A stretch of 64,000 bases of DNA, from NCBI GenBank assembly GCA_037951165.1, contig JBBDHG010000127.1, positions 1,482,501-1,546,500 of the forward strand. The letters are read 5' to 3'. The position numbers and the translations under genes are program-made. Source of the DNA: Lophius americanus. Lineage: Eukaryota > Chordata > Actinopteri > Lophiiformes > Lophiidae. The notes under the pieces are model-generated. The model did not search any database, was not told the origin of the DNA, and worked only from the letters and a program-made list of their open reading frames with translations. Shown one piece after another: positions 37,601-49,095 of this stretch (the first letter of the stretch is position 1; every line of letters starts with the position of its first letter).

Positions 37601-38755
37601 CAGTATTTAAATGTAAAAAAAAATTCACAAAAATGTTGCTAATCGATTAATCTTATATTGCCTGTGTTTGTTTATTTCTTTGTTTCTTAAGTTTCCATCC
37701 TCTCATTTACATGATTCACTGTTTCGTGTAAATGTGTAAAAGTGTAAATACTCTCTGTATTTTTATTATCTGTGCTTTAAAGACAGTAAAGCCACATTTA
37801 AATATGACACCTTAAGCTTTAGGAAACTAGAATAAATATTATTCAGTATTTTCTTTCTCATAAATTATCAAATGTTTATCGAGGATGTAAGAAAATATTC
37901 AATACATTAACCAAAACAGTTGTTAGTTGCAGCCACATCTTATTAAATGGAGCTCCATACTGAAATATACAAAAATATATAAATCCTGTATATATGTAAG
38001 TAAGGAAAGCTACGTTTTATATAGCACCTTTCTAAAACAGAGCTTTAAAAGGGTCAGATTTTGCTGTATAGTTTTGTCGTGATTTGCTAAAATGCCGTCT
38101 AATGTCAGGGAAGTTTATAGCGCATACAGCGAACATGAACTGTTGGAGCCTCTTTCTGCTTAGCTATAGTAGGAGTTATTTGAACAGGAAGCCTCCCACG
38201 GTTTTTTAGCTCTTACAGCATCTATATTAGCACTCATACATCGCCTTGATGCTCATTTGTCTGATAAATGAGAGGGGGAGCTGGATATAATCTTTGTAGC
38301 TAATTGTCTTTGGATAACCAGCATCATAGACACAGCTATTACAAATGCAGTGAAATAGTACGTGGAGCCAAGATGGGTTGATTGTGATCAACAGGTTCCC
38401 ATAATCAAATGTTTGCTGCACTTCCTTTATTACTTTTAGTTTTGAGAAGTGACTCAAGACAAACACAAACTACCTGAGGCAGCATCAAAGTATGATGTTT
38501 CCACTGCTAAAACATTGCTGAGTCACAGCTGGGCCTGTTGGTTTAACATTTCCTTTCTTTTCATTTTTGTACTTTCTGTCAATCATAGGGGCAGAGTTCT
38601 TCTCCTCCTTCTTCTATTGAATGACAATGGTAGAAATACTTTTTAAATCTGTATGACAGCTATTCTTACAGAATCTGTCAGGTTTATTATGATTTTGTCC
38701 GGTCAAGAAAGCTAGAATCTCAATATGTGGAAGAAATACAAAACACTTTGAGAAT
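37601..38755. other. Non-coding DNA with a reverse LINE-tail scrap
   Basis: 37995-38048 ('TTTTATATAGCACCTTTCTA' and 'AAACAGAGCTTTAAAAGG') resembles the reverse complement of a LINE 3' tail common in fish. No gene is seen elsewhere in the stretch. Confidence 0.45.
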
Positions 38756-38761
38756 AGGTGC

Positions 38762-38870
38762 ATACCGGTGGCGGGCCATGGGTTTTCAACCTGGGCATTC
38801 AGCGCTATGCACCCAAAATTAAGCCACCCTCCAATAACTTTGCATTGACTGTAAGGCCACAGGATGTTAT
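38762..38870 (+). mobile_element. Possible DNA-transposon (hAT-like) end
   Basis: 'CCGGTGGCGGGCCATGGG' followed by a 'CTGGGCATTCAGCGC' block resembles the terminus of a fish hAT-type family. I found no matching opposite end, so this may be a fragment. Confidence 0.3.
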
Positions 38871-39061
38871 CAGATTACATAACCAGTCCATATTCAAAGA
38901 GACAGTTACACTTATCTAGTGATATAAAGTGATGGAGAACAAGGTTTAACAGCTATGAAGGATAAACAGTAACTACATAGACACACACCGAAACCAACAA
39001 GGATGTAGCACTACTATCCAAAATGAAATGATGCTGCATCACTAATGGATATTGCATATCT

Positions 39062-39150
39062 CACTTTACTAATAATAAATAATAATAATACAGTTATTTA
39101 TAACGCATTTACCTTTGGGATCAAATCTCAAAGTGCTATAAGATAAAAGC
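39062..39150 (-). mobile_element. LINE/SINE 3'-tail scrap, reverse, with (TAA)n
   Basis: 'AATAATAATACAGTTATTTATAACGC' followed by 'TTGGGATCAAATCTCAAAGTGC' is the reverse complement of the tail seen at 53350-53427 ('AAATGTAAAGTGCGTTATAA' plus ATT units). It is a third-copy relative of the tail at 57860. Confidence 0.6.
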
Positions 39151-39479
39151 AGATCAAAGCATCAATAAAAAATATAATAATATATATTATAATTATATTT
39201 TTAATTATAATTATAATTGTATATAATTATATAAAGAGAAAGTTTTAAGTCCTTTTTAAAAGTCTCATTCGTCTGTGGAGCCCACAGATGATCAGGGAGG
39301 GAATTCCACAAACGAGGGGCAGTAGAACGGAAGGTCCAAATAGCCATGGTAGTGAGTTTAGTCCGGGATAGGTCTCATTCAGGACAGAAAAAACATTGGG
39401 TTGTTGCCCGGTTTCTGTAAGGCATATCACGTTCAAACACTTGTCCAGAATGTGGTCATGTATGAGGCATGATTTGTTT

Positions 39480-40260
39480 GTGAGCGATTGTGTATTAAAG
39501 AGTTAAATTTTAATACTAGATGGAGCAGTGACTCTCCGTATTGGCCGAAGAAGACTGAAATCCACGCCACGTTTTCTAACCCGCACAGTGAGTAGCTTTA
39601 TGGAGGAAACTCCAGTGCCAATAGTGGGAAGAGCGACAGCGTTCTGATGACACGTCTGAGATGCGACGGTGCGCACGTCAGACCAAAAGGACGGAACGGA
39701 GTGATCGGAGCGGGAGTAAACAAACTTAGAACGGCAACTTCTGTGAATGTAACTGGGCCAGCAAAGTAGTCCAAGTTGTTTAATAACCGATATGAACAAC
39801 GGAGTGATGTAGTTGTTGAATTTCATCAGTTGCTTGGCGGAATAATTTATCATCATACCAGTCGTGGAGAGTAGGCCGTTATTAGCCGTTAGCTATGGAC
39901 GAGACACACAGAGGACGTTATTAACCGTTATTTTCATGGACATGATGGCCAGAAAAAAGCTATCAAACACAGAAAGTGATCAACAGCAGATTTTGGTGAA
40001 TACTTCACGGTGGCAGGGATGAACAAGACGGATGAAACAACTGAAATCAACGATGAACACACAGAAGCTGACATAAACGATGAAACAAACAGATCTAAAA
40101 CAAGTCTCCGGGTGATGGTACACTTGCAGCAACAGGTAGGCAAACCATCACCAGATTCAGTAGAATCCGTAAAAATACAAATACAAATACAAATACAAAT
40201 ACAAAATAACAAATACAAATACGGATATAAATCCGAAAGGTTTGCCGATGCGTAACAATC
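39480..40260 (+). other. CpG-containing block of unknown origin with a short acidic open frame
   Basis: The segment 39520-39980 is visibly richer in CpG than its AT-rich flanks. It is followed by an 81-codon open frame (40010-40255) starting MAGMNKTDETTEINDEH. The frame is acidic and threonine-rich in its first half. It then becomes an IQIQIQ run encoded by the ACAAAT microsatellite at 40170-40206. A 'CAACAG|GTAGGC' donor-like site follows codon 43. I recognise no family. It may be a transposon 5' region (see the hAT-like end at 38762) or a CpG-rich 5' end. Confidence 0.3.
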
Positions 40261-42388
40261 AAGTTATACTTGTCGGTTCATAATATTCCAGGCTTTGAGA
40301 GGTGTTTGAGAGGTGGCGAACAGACAGGTCCTCTCTCTCCAGCGTCTAACTGCAACTGATGAACTGTTATTACTAACTTTAAACTCTTATCAACCAGTCA
40401 AATTTACCACCAAGAAAGTAAAAATGCCATAAAATGTAAGTAGGATTCCACAGTGTGAGAAAGTCACACTGGCACAACCAGACCACCGACTCTGACCTCA
40501 TTCACAACACAACACCAGCAACCATCTACAGATAGCTATAATCAACAGAGATTAAGATAATTATACATAGACATTCACCAAAGCTGTTCCTCATCTGTAG
40601 ATACAGTGAGTCCTCTTTTCTGTATTTTAAAAAATAGTTCAAGAACACGGTTAAATTGGAAACAGGTGCATTTAAATTCCTTTTCCATAGGCAACGAGGC
40701 CAGTCCTATTCCTCCATCAAGTTTAAATTTGCTGAGCAGGAGAAGAAGATATGAATGAAAAATCTTCCTCATGCATAATGATGCAGGACAAGCCTACCAT
40801 AAGAACGCACCCAAGCCTACCTAGCAGAACCTGTCACGTGGAAGGTCACGCCCTAGACGCCCTAGATCACGCCCCATTTTTTAAATTGCTTAAAAAAATA
40901 TCAGCAATCAGCAAAATTATCTCACTTATGGTTTTCTCACAGTCAGCTGCATTTGTACTGAAAGTTGTTTACTCGAGAATAGATCTTAAGCCCAGTAGAG
41001 AAATTTGATTATATAAAACACTTATGTGCTCACTGGAAGTAGCCAGGAGTGAGAAGCAATGAAATTACATCAATAAACAGATGTGAACAACTATTGTTGT
41101 TTTTTGGGGTTTTTTTATTTTCTGACAGTGTCTGGCAAAAAAAGAATGCCTTTCCTCAGGCAAAATTTTCAAAAGCCCTGCCTATGTTAACAGTGTTTAG
41201 ATTGCGGCCTTTTCTGAGGTTGAATGGGAAAGTGTTGTGTATTTTTAATGCCTGCTAATCCACGGATATCATTAATTTGCTGTTAACTGGACATGACTTG
41301 ATGTTACTCTGTATTTACATTGTCATTTTCTGTGTTTTCTCTTTCTCTCTAGCTCTTATTTGCAGAGAAAAGGCCATTACAAACGTATCCTCTGTAGTTT
41401 TGAAAATGAATTATCCGGCCTCCCTCTCTTCTTCCAATTACTTTTCTCATTTTGCCTGGATTTCATGGTCACTTCATGCTCTCTCACATGTCTCCTTTCT
41501 TCTTCATAGAAGCACCATTTTTCAACTCTCCATGAAATGCAGCTTCTTTCAGTCTTGTCTGAGTGTTTGCAATGTTTTGCATTTTGGCGCCTGCTTGTCT
41601 CTCTGTGTTTTTTTTGTAAAAGTATGGACATAATCGTGGTCTCGTACCAGGATTTGATGGTGTAGCAACCAGACAGAATGACAATAACTCAGTACACATC
41701 TGATGAATTACATGTCCTGCCTCAGTGAGATGGTCAATGATCGCTACATGCTAGACTACCTAACCTCCAGCCTGTAGCTTAGCAAAAAAGCTAAATCTAT
41801 TCCTGCATTTTACACATAGAGTGGTATCCAATACCTTATCTGACTTTTAAAAGGAGGATTTGTCACAACATTTAACCTTTGTTTTTTGTTACTTTTTCTT
41901 CTGTAAGTGCAATTTTATGTATAAAAGAAGGTATTATCAAATAATACCTCATAGGAGTTGCTGCACTGGAGATATTTTAAATGCCAAACATTTGACAACC
42001 TAGCAAACTTTGTACTGTTGTTCACTTTTTCCTCTCTAATATTGCTCTCTTCACTTCTGGAGCTGGCCACCCAAACAGGACTTGTTAAAGGGTGGAAATA
42101 TTCCAACGAAATTAATTATCATTTCCCACTTAGTAGCGTATCCCACTTATCTGAGTTTCTTTGATCTGATTTGCCTTTATTTTCCTTTTTAGGTGAGGGG
42201 ATGAGGGTTGGTGGGTGGTTGTTGTAATCTGATCACATCTAGTCTATTCAGGTGGGCATAAAAAAAGAGATTCTGGTCAAAGATAAATTAAAATGCAATA
42301 AGATAAATCATGGGATTCAATAACTTCTTATATCATTTACAAATGAAAATAAATTTATTATTTTTTACAAATTAAATACCGATCAAAC
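40261..42388. other. Non-coding DNA
   Basis: No gene is supported. There is a strong pyrimidine-AG site at 41333-41351, but no plausible exon follows. Confidence 0.45.
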
Positions 42389-42396
42389 TTGATAAT

Positions 42397-42907
42397 TAGA
42401 GGTGCACTGATCGAATGGCCGGCTGATCGATCGGAGGCTTTTTCTGATAAGATCGATGATCAACCAATCAGTCTCAAAATGGCAGATACCGTGCCGGTTA
42501 CACGTGTGCGCTTTATATACACACATAATACATGACATAAAATGGCTACAAACATCGCACCAGCTTGGTAATATTTCCGTGTGAATGTAGAAAACGTAAA
42601 GCTTTAACTTTGTAACAACTCTAGGGCGGAATTAGTTTCCGAGGAATAGCCGCCAAAACATTCGGGACAGAAAACTTATCCAAACACCTAGTTTCAAGAA
42701 TCTAATGTTATCAGAGCCGCTAAAGCTATACAGAGGGCAGAGCTAGCCCTCAACCCGCTGATTGTAAGTATGCTATCAATGATGGTTTTAGAACTTTAAA
42801 CAAAATAAAAGACAAAATCGGTCAGAATCATTATCAGCGAGTCAGACTTTATGAAGATCAGTGATTTGAATTGGGCCAAGAAGAAAATTTCCATCGCTGC
42901 ACCTCTA
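42397..42907 (+). mobile_element. Non-autonomous hAT transposon, complete, with target duplication
   Basis: A 511-bp element is bounded by terminal inverted repeats: left 'TAGAGGTGCACTGATCGAA', right (complemented) 'TAGAGGTGCAGCGATGGAA'. These match at 16 of 19 positions. The flanks are an 8-bp duplication with one mismatch, TTGATAAT (42389-42396) and TTGAAAAT (42908-42915), which is the hAT signature length. At 42640-42690 it still encodes RGIAAKTFGTENLSKHL, the C-terminal half of a BED-type zinc finger of the kind found at the N terminus of hAT transposases. The rest of the transposase is missing, so it is an internally deleted derivative that needed another copy to move. Confidence 0.8.
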
Positions 42908-43005
42908 TTGAAAATGGATGGGGCCATGCTGCCATTCCATAAGTGAAAGATGAAAATAAACAACTGACCTATAACCTGCGGTATCGACTTAATATTGAAT
43001 CACTA

Positions 43006-43034
43006 GCATTTCATATTGAATCAATATGAAATGC
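43006..43034. repeat. Perfect 14-bp inverted repeat around a single A
   Basis: 'GCATTTCATATTGA', one A, then 'TCAATATGAAATGC': both arms match at all 14 positions. It could extrude as a cruciform or mark a fold-back element. It lies just after the hAT element but outside its target duplication. Confidence 0.75.
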
Positions 43035-43260
43035 AATCAGAGCGATGTACTTTAAACATGAAATAAGCAAAACGATCACATCAAAATATAATTAGGACTC
43101 AGGAGACATTGACAAGGATATATATAGGGTTTTGCTCATCGATATGCCAAAGGATGTGAGTATTTGTACTCGCCTGCTCACCAGGAAGAAAACAGATGCT
43201 TAAGTCTAAGATGAATATGTCTAGACAATGATGCATTCTTTCTCTGCTGGTTCCAAGCAG

Positions 43261-43281
43261 TAGGGTACCATGGACAGCTCC
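43261..43281 (+). promoter_or_regulatory. Partial RE1/NRSF-like site
   Basis: The right half 'GGACAGCTCC' differs from the RE1 consensus half GGACAGCGCC at one position and is preceded by 'ACC' at the canonical spacing. The outer left half matches poorly, giving about 15 of 21 positions overall. Teneurins are neuronal genes, so REST control is plausible but unproven. Confidence 0.3.
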
Positions 43282-44082
43282 GACAATCACAGCCGCATCA
43301 GCACCTTGACCCTGTAAAGCCCAGACAGTTCAAACTTTATGCATTGCAATCAGCTTCAGAGCAACGCCATCTCTTTCCAAAGTGTTCTGTTAAATTGTAT
43401 TGCGCTCTTGAAAAATAAATCCCCATAAAATTTAAAAACTAGCCTGTTCTGTGTAAGTGGAAAAGGGTCCACTCAGTAATAGCAGTGTTAAAGTGCTGAT
43501 CAAAGTGATGAAATCAAAATCACACAGGTTTGGTATAATGTTTGGGAAAAAACAGTGTTTGGGATGCTTTAGTCTTCAGTGATATTTTGTCATATGAACT
43601 CAACCAGTGCATAAAGCATTATTTTCTCATTGTTTGCAAAATACTTGTAAGAATATTCATACTTTTGCCAAGCTCTCCTATATACCAGGTACATATACGA
43701 TGAATACCAGGGGAGCATGCCTACATAGAAACAAATCCTAAAAAACGGAGTTCACTGCTAGTTCAAGTCCTTCAAAATAAGAAACCGTGAAGAACCATGC
43801 TGACAATAAAACCCTAAGAATGCCAGGGGTTGTATCATTGTGGAGGGTAGGGGATACAAATATAGATATTAATACAGACTCAGAGCCTGAATAACCAGGA
43901 AGCTACTAATTGTACACAGTTCCATAAAGATTTGAAAAAAAAGATTGGCATTTAATTTATTTGTTTACGGTAACGAGATTGCAGCATGTCGGACATGCCA
44001 CATATTGTGCAAAAAAGAATATATTGTGTACAAAATGGGATGTTGTACAAAAAAAGGCAGACAGTACAGGAGGGAAATACAC

Positions 44083-44115
44083 ATTGATTCATACAAAAAC
44101 ATTGTATGAATCAAT
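44083..44115. repeat. 13-bp inverted repeat with 7-nt loop
   Basis: Arms 'ATTGATTCATACA' (44083-44095) and 'TGTATGAATCAAT' (44103-44115) are perfectly complementary, with an AAAACAT loop. Confidence 0.75.
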
Positions 44116-44129
44116 ATTAAAATAATATA

Positions 44130-44222
44130 TTTTGGCTCCTGAAAATTTCATTTGGCTCCTAAATGCTTTGGTTTTGGGAGCCAATGGCTCCTAGATATAA
44201 TTGTTTCTGTCTGGAGCCCTGT
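44130..44222 (-). mobile_element. Probable hAT-type transposon terminal fragment
   Basis: The minus strand begins 'CAGGGCTCCAGACAGAAACA' and continues with repeated 'AGGAGCCA' words. This resembles the terminus of a widespread vertebrate hAT family (CAGGGCTCCAGAC...). I find no second end or target duplication, so it is probably truncated. Confidence 0.4.
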
Positions 44223-45590
44223 AATAGCCTGTGTGATGGATACCGGAGTATAATGAGCTCTTTATGAGAGTTAATACTCACTGTTAATCAATGGACATAG
44301 CAGGGTACTTTCAATGCTACCTTCTAAGCATTTTAAAATGAGCCCTCATTGAATAAATTGACACGCATTCTATGAATTACTCTCTGTTTTTTTTCCTCCC
44401 TTCTCGTTCTTCCTCCAACCCAGCATGCAATTATTTACATCATATATTCTCAATCAAACCATGCCTGCTATGCCCTCACTGATATCAATACATGCTGTCC
44501 AGACAAAGATGCTTTCATGAAATTGTAATGCCACACCGTAATGCAGTGGGCAGATCAGACTTTGAGTAACCTTAAGCAATAGAAACATGGCTGACCTATT
44601 TATTAAAATAAATATCCCATACAGGGAGCAGCTGGAAATTCATGTCAATTACTGGTAGTTGTTGTTTTGTCGTACTTAGATCTTTAGCTACTAATGCAAT
44701 GTGCAGCTCAAGGCCGCCGTTCTTGTATCCTATTGAATTAGCATCACAATAACGTTTGATCTGCATCAACAAGTATGGGATTTGAATAGATTTCAAGTCT
44801 GCTGGTTGTGACGCAACAGAAATAGGCACATGAGGCGTCAGCGCAGAGGACGTTATATTTAAATGCACATGGTTAACTTTGATATAAGTTGGGTTACAAG
44901 TTCAGTAATGGCCAGCCAACACCAGTATCTCAGCACATACCTCCATAATGTATGTGTGCTTGCAAAGTTGTGTGTGGGTGTATCTGTATGTGTGTTTGTG
45001 TGACTGGCTGTGTTTGATTATCCCTTACAGCCTCCAAGGGAGCCGGATTCATTCTCAGTCTGATAATGAGGGGGAGACTAGCAATGCCCTCAAGTCATTT
45101 TTCCTCTTCTTCAATCCTTCCTGTTGCATTCGGCTGTTTTCCTTTCTTTTTCATCCTTTACATTTTACCAGTCACTATCACATCTGTTTATCTTTTCCCA
45201 TCATTCTGTCTGACTTTCTTCTCTGATTCGCTGCACCCTTTTTTGTTTCTTCAGTCTCTGCCATTTCTTTTCACCCTTTGTTTGTTTATACTCATGCAAA
45301 TGCTACATTTATGTCACTCTCTGTTCATATGGACAGATTTAATTGTTGGCTGACCATTTTTGATCAGTATGGTCGATGGATGTTTGTCTCTGAGGACCTC
45401 AGCGCTGACAGATCTGTTTCTCCCACACAATAGACTTGTAATCTTGCATCAATACTCTAACGTGTTGTATATTTGCGTGGTTGCTTTTCCAAAGTGCCTT
45501 CACTTTTACCTAACTTTAAATGTGGATACTCAGAGGAGTGACAGTAGATCCATTCATTTGATACCAACTCTTTCTATCGGTGTCTTCCAG

Positions 45591-45903
45591 GTGACATAAG
45601 AGGTGATTGAAGCTACGGAGGCCCATTAGGAGGCCTCCTTCATCTCCCACTACTACCAACCAGTACCCAACCACAGCATGGATCTGAAGGATCGTAGGCA
45701 CCGCTCCCTGACCAGGGGTCACTGCTCCAAAGAATCCCCCTACAACACAGCTTCCCTGGATGCAGACGAATGCCGTGTACCTACCCAGAAGTCCTACAGC
45801 TCCAGTGAGACATTGAAGGCCTTTGACCACGAACAAAGGTTGCACTATGGTGGCTGTGTGACTGACCTGGTTCACCATGAGGCCGATGAGTACTCCAGGC
45901 AAG
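45591..45903 (+). CDS. tenm2: Teneurin-2, first coding exon (5' UTR 45591-45677, CDS 45678-45903)
   Basis: This encodes residues 1-75 plus the first base of codon 76 of the cytoplasmic N-terminal domain of a teneurin, a type II transmembrane adhesion receptor of neurons that binds latrophilins and other teneurins in synapse formation. The start MDLKDRRHRSLTRG and the segment CRVPTQKSYSSSETLKAFDH match teneurins; the 'KDRRHRSLTRG' form points to teneurin-2 rather than -1, -3 or -4. The middle (GHCSKESPYNTASLDADE) is more divergent. The ATG at 45678 has A at -3 and G at +4. In-frame stops upstream at 45597 and 45627, with no other ATG in the leader, fix the start. A 'TGTCTTCCAG' acceptor before 45591 makes this an internal exon with an upstream untranslated exon. 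The donor is CAAG|GTGGGT (phase 1). The leader boundary is inferred; the coding call is firm. Confidence 0.92.
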
Positions 45904-48900
45904 GTGGGTTTGTGGAACAAAGAATCTCTAATGTTTTATTGCACTGTTTGGGCCTTCATCCAGAAAGTGAAGGCATTCCATGGTAGACCAAACCGATTCT
46001 ATGACTATGGTAATTGTTTCTGGAAATAAGTTAACCATATTTATAATACCGACTTGCATATGGTTTTTCATCATACTCTCCACCTGAAAGTAAATACACT
46101 TTGTAGCTGAGTAATGTAAGCTAATTAATCCCACCTCAAATTTTTAACAGGGTACAATATTATATAAAATGTTGAAAATGGTAGTTCAGAAACCTCCATG
46201 TGTTTCACCGTCAAACACTTGGTGAATCATCAATCAACAATATTAGCTGTAACATTCAAATAAATAAAGCTACAGATTTCTGGCTTGTAGATATACATTC
46301 AGTTGTCAAAGACAAAACTAAACAATGGAATATTTAATTTGAAACCTCAACACATTCTGAAGTTGTTTGGAAATATTTAAGTCCCTGACATGATACAGCG
46401 CCCCGAGATATTGATATTTAATCCGTCAAAAAATACAATCACCAAAGTGAGAGATGGAGCCAAAGGTAGAGACAAAATATAACTTATATCAAAACTAAGT
46501 AATTTTAAAGAACCAAGACAGACACAGCAACATCTATAGCTACTAATATTCTAATACAGCAGCAAGCCATACTGCCAGCATTAGACAAATTAGCTTTTCA
46601 TGTTAAAACACCTAATCAGACATTAACGAAATATAGACCTACAGTAGCATATGGCGGGATTGGATGATAAAAATATCTTTCTCCTCTAAGAATTGGAATA
46701 AATACATAAGAAAATTGAACCTGAAGGTTAATTTTGATGTCAATGACTAGTTTAAGGAATTATGAAAAGACGTAAAGGCTTATGTTGGAATTGATATGCA
46801 TGCGATTTGTTGCATTTCTAACATTTGTATAAAACGTCAGGGCTTATCATTAATCATAGAGGGGATTTTTTTTTTTGTATCTTGTGGGATACTTAAAAAA
46901 AATAAGTATATGTTCTATTACATGGTTCCAGGGTTAGAATTGCTTTCAAGATATAAAAAATAATTTAAGACTGACAATCACAAGTTAATAGCAAAGCTAG
47001 AAGCTTTAGGATGTTGCATATTCCTGTCCAGTTTGGCCTGTTATTTTTGCTCTCAGTGCAACTTCAATTAGCTTTCCATTCTCCTGTCCAGAATATAGAG
47101 TTGGGCCAAGCATAGCTTAACACTTGAGTACTTCCTCCCTCCTGCTCTTACATGACTATAACCTCTGCGATGACACTTTCGACAGTCACATTTTTTGCAT
47201 AGGTAGGCCTGAATGTTTTCCTCTTCTAGAGTACTTTCTAGCAACTGCAGGTTTATCAGGAGGCATCTGCGGCACACAGTTAATGAAATCAGGTGGTGGA
47301 ATGGCTACATTTTGCAGCAGAGCACCAAAGCAGACCTTTAGCACTGGCAAGCCTGTCATAATGAACTTCTGTATTCCCTGGTGAGCAAGTTAGCCGATAG
47401 GCCAATAGGTCATCTCTCAAGGAGCGGGTCGCTCTCGTAGCCATGTCTTTAAGTTATCCGTGCATATACATGTGTGTATGTGCTTGCACATGTATGTATA
47501 TTGCAGTGGGACATGAAACAAGCTGTATTGATCACTGGCTGGTGAAAGGAATCAGACTCAATGGGATTGATCTTTACTAAGCTCTGTTTTCTCTACATGT
47601 ACACAGGCGAGAGAGGAATTGAGCTCAGAGCAATGCAAAACAATGATGCAGAAGAAAAATAAATACCAATAAATCCGCCCTCAAAATGATTAAAGTTATG
47701 TACCATGTGTTGGAGAGATGATATATGATAGTTTCCAAATGGAACATAATTATTAAAGCTTGAAAAGGTAAACGAAGATCCAGGTTTCTGGCTGTGAGTG
47801 GTTTCAAGCAATAAGTGAAATCTATCAACCTGACATCAGTTTAAAGAGGAAAATGCTGAAAAGTATATAGACCGCATTTTTTTCTGCCTAAAGAAAGCAA
47901 TACACAAGAGTATTCTTTCCTGTGTAAGCAAAATGATAGAAAATGGAGGATTGATTGACAGGACTGATAAAAGACTGGAAGTCAGTGGTGTGTGCTGTTC
48001 GGAAACAGTCCACTGCTGCACAGAGCTGACCTCACACCAGGCAATGGCTGGTCGATACCACAATGCTCTCAGCCTATCAGCTCTCTTGAAAGCCCAGAGC
48101 CACAGATGCATCGTGGGAAGTGTGGCCACATGAGACCAACAGTGTTGCAGCACCATATGGACTGTGACACCACAGGAGATTGAAACAGGGAAAGGAGAAA
48201 GGAGTGAGAAAGACAGAGCAAGAAAGAAGCAGATCCACGGAGTTTACTTTGTCTTTCAACCAAATATTTGTTTAACGAGTTAGATTTATAGAAATTTGAT
48301 ACCTCCTCCTGTCAGGTTTGTATGTTCCCCACATGAATTAATCTATTCAGGGGAAATGACCAGAAATATTATAATCAAGACTGATGGATGGATACACTGT
48401 GTTCCTCTTTTGAACAGCCAGTAGTTCAGTGGCAAGATGGTGAGAGAAGACAAATCTAATTTTCCACAGCATTAACTACAAGGACCAGAGAGAGAGTAGG
48501 GAAGACTGACCCCATGGTGGTGTTTTTTTGGTTTTTTGATATCCCACAAATGCTTTGAAAGGGAGGATTTGAAATCTAAACCGACCTACCATATAAGTGA
48601 CTCATACCCTGATGTGGCCACAATACAAAATACAATTAACTTTGATTAAAATATAATGATGCTGTTCTTCTGGTTGGCTGATGCTTCACAGTGTTTCTGT
48701 TTTAGGTTGAGAGGTTTTGAGGTCACCAGTGTTATAATCAGACTGCAATTCTGCATTAATAGTCATGTGTAGCAAAACCAATTTACAGTTCTGTGGCGTG
48801 TTAATGTATATTAACTTGTCCTTACAGCCCTCATGAGATCTCTTTGTGAGACAAAATGTGTGAGTCATGCACACGTGGAACCTGGCCAACCTACGAACAA

Positions 48901-48977
48901 CCCACTTGCAGAAAGCCATTAGCTATTATTATAACCAAACTTGGACTAAATAACACTAACGGTTGAGAAATTATGAG

Positions 48978-49095
48978 CCGAACACCTCATGAGATAAAGC
49001 TCCCTCTAGCATCGGACCTATACAACTGCTGCTGAAGCAGCGGCAGCGATGACAGTTCCCCGACTTTTTAGGGATATATATATATATATATATAT
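48978..49095 (+). repeat. Family A repeat, partial, ending in (TA)n
   Basis: 'ATAAAGCTCCCTCTAGCATC' and 'GCGGCAGCGATGACAGTTCC' match the downstream half of the family A copies at 4753 and 53975. It is followed by a TA run at 49074-49095. Confidence 0.55.

Larger units (their letters stand above)
42916..45590. other. Non-coding DNA upstream of the first coding exon
   Basis: It holds two strong inverted repeats (43006-43034; 44083-44115), an RE1-like site (43261-43281) and a probable hAT end (44130-44222). TG-rich (44949-45003) and pyrimidine-rich (45090-45290) tracts precede the exon. No gene is seen. Confidence 0.5.

Noticed and set aside
45516..45920. 134-codon minus-strand frame across the first tenm2 coding exon
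   Set aside because: It is the antisense shadow of a conserved exon; the plus frame has the homology.
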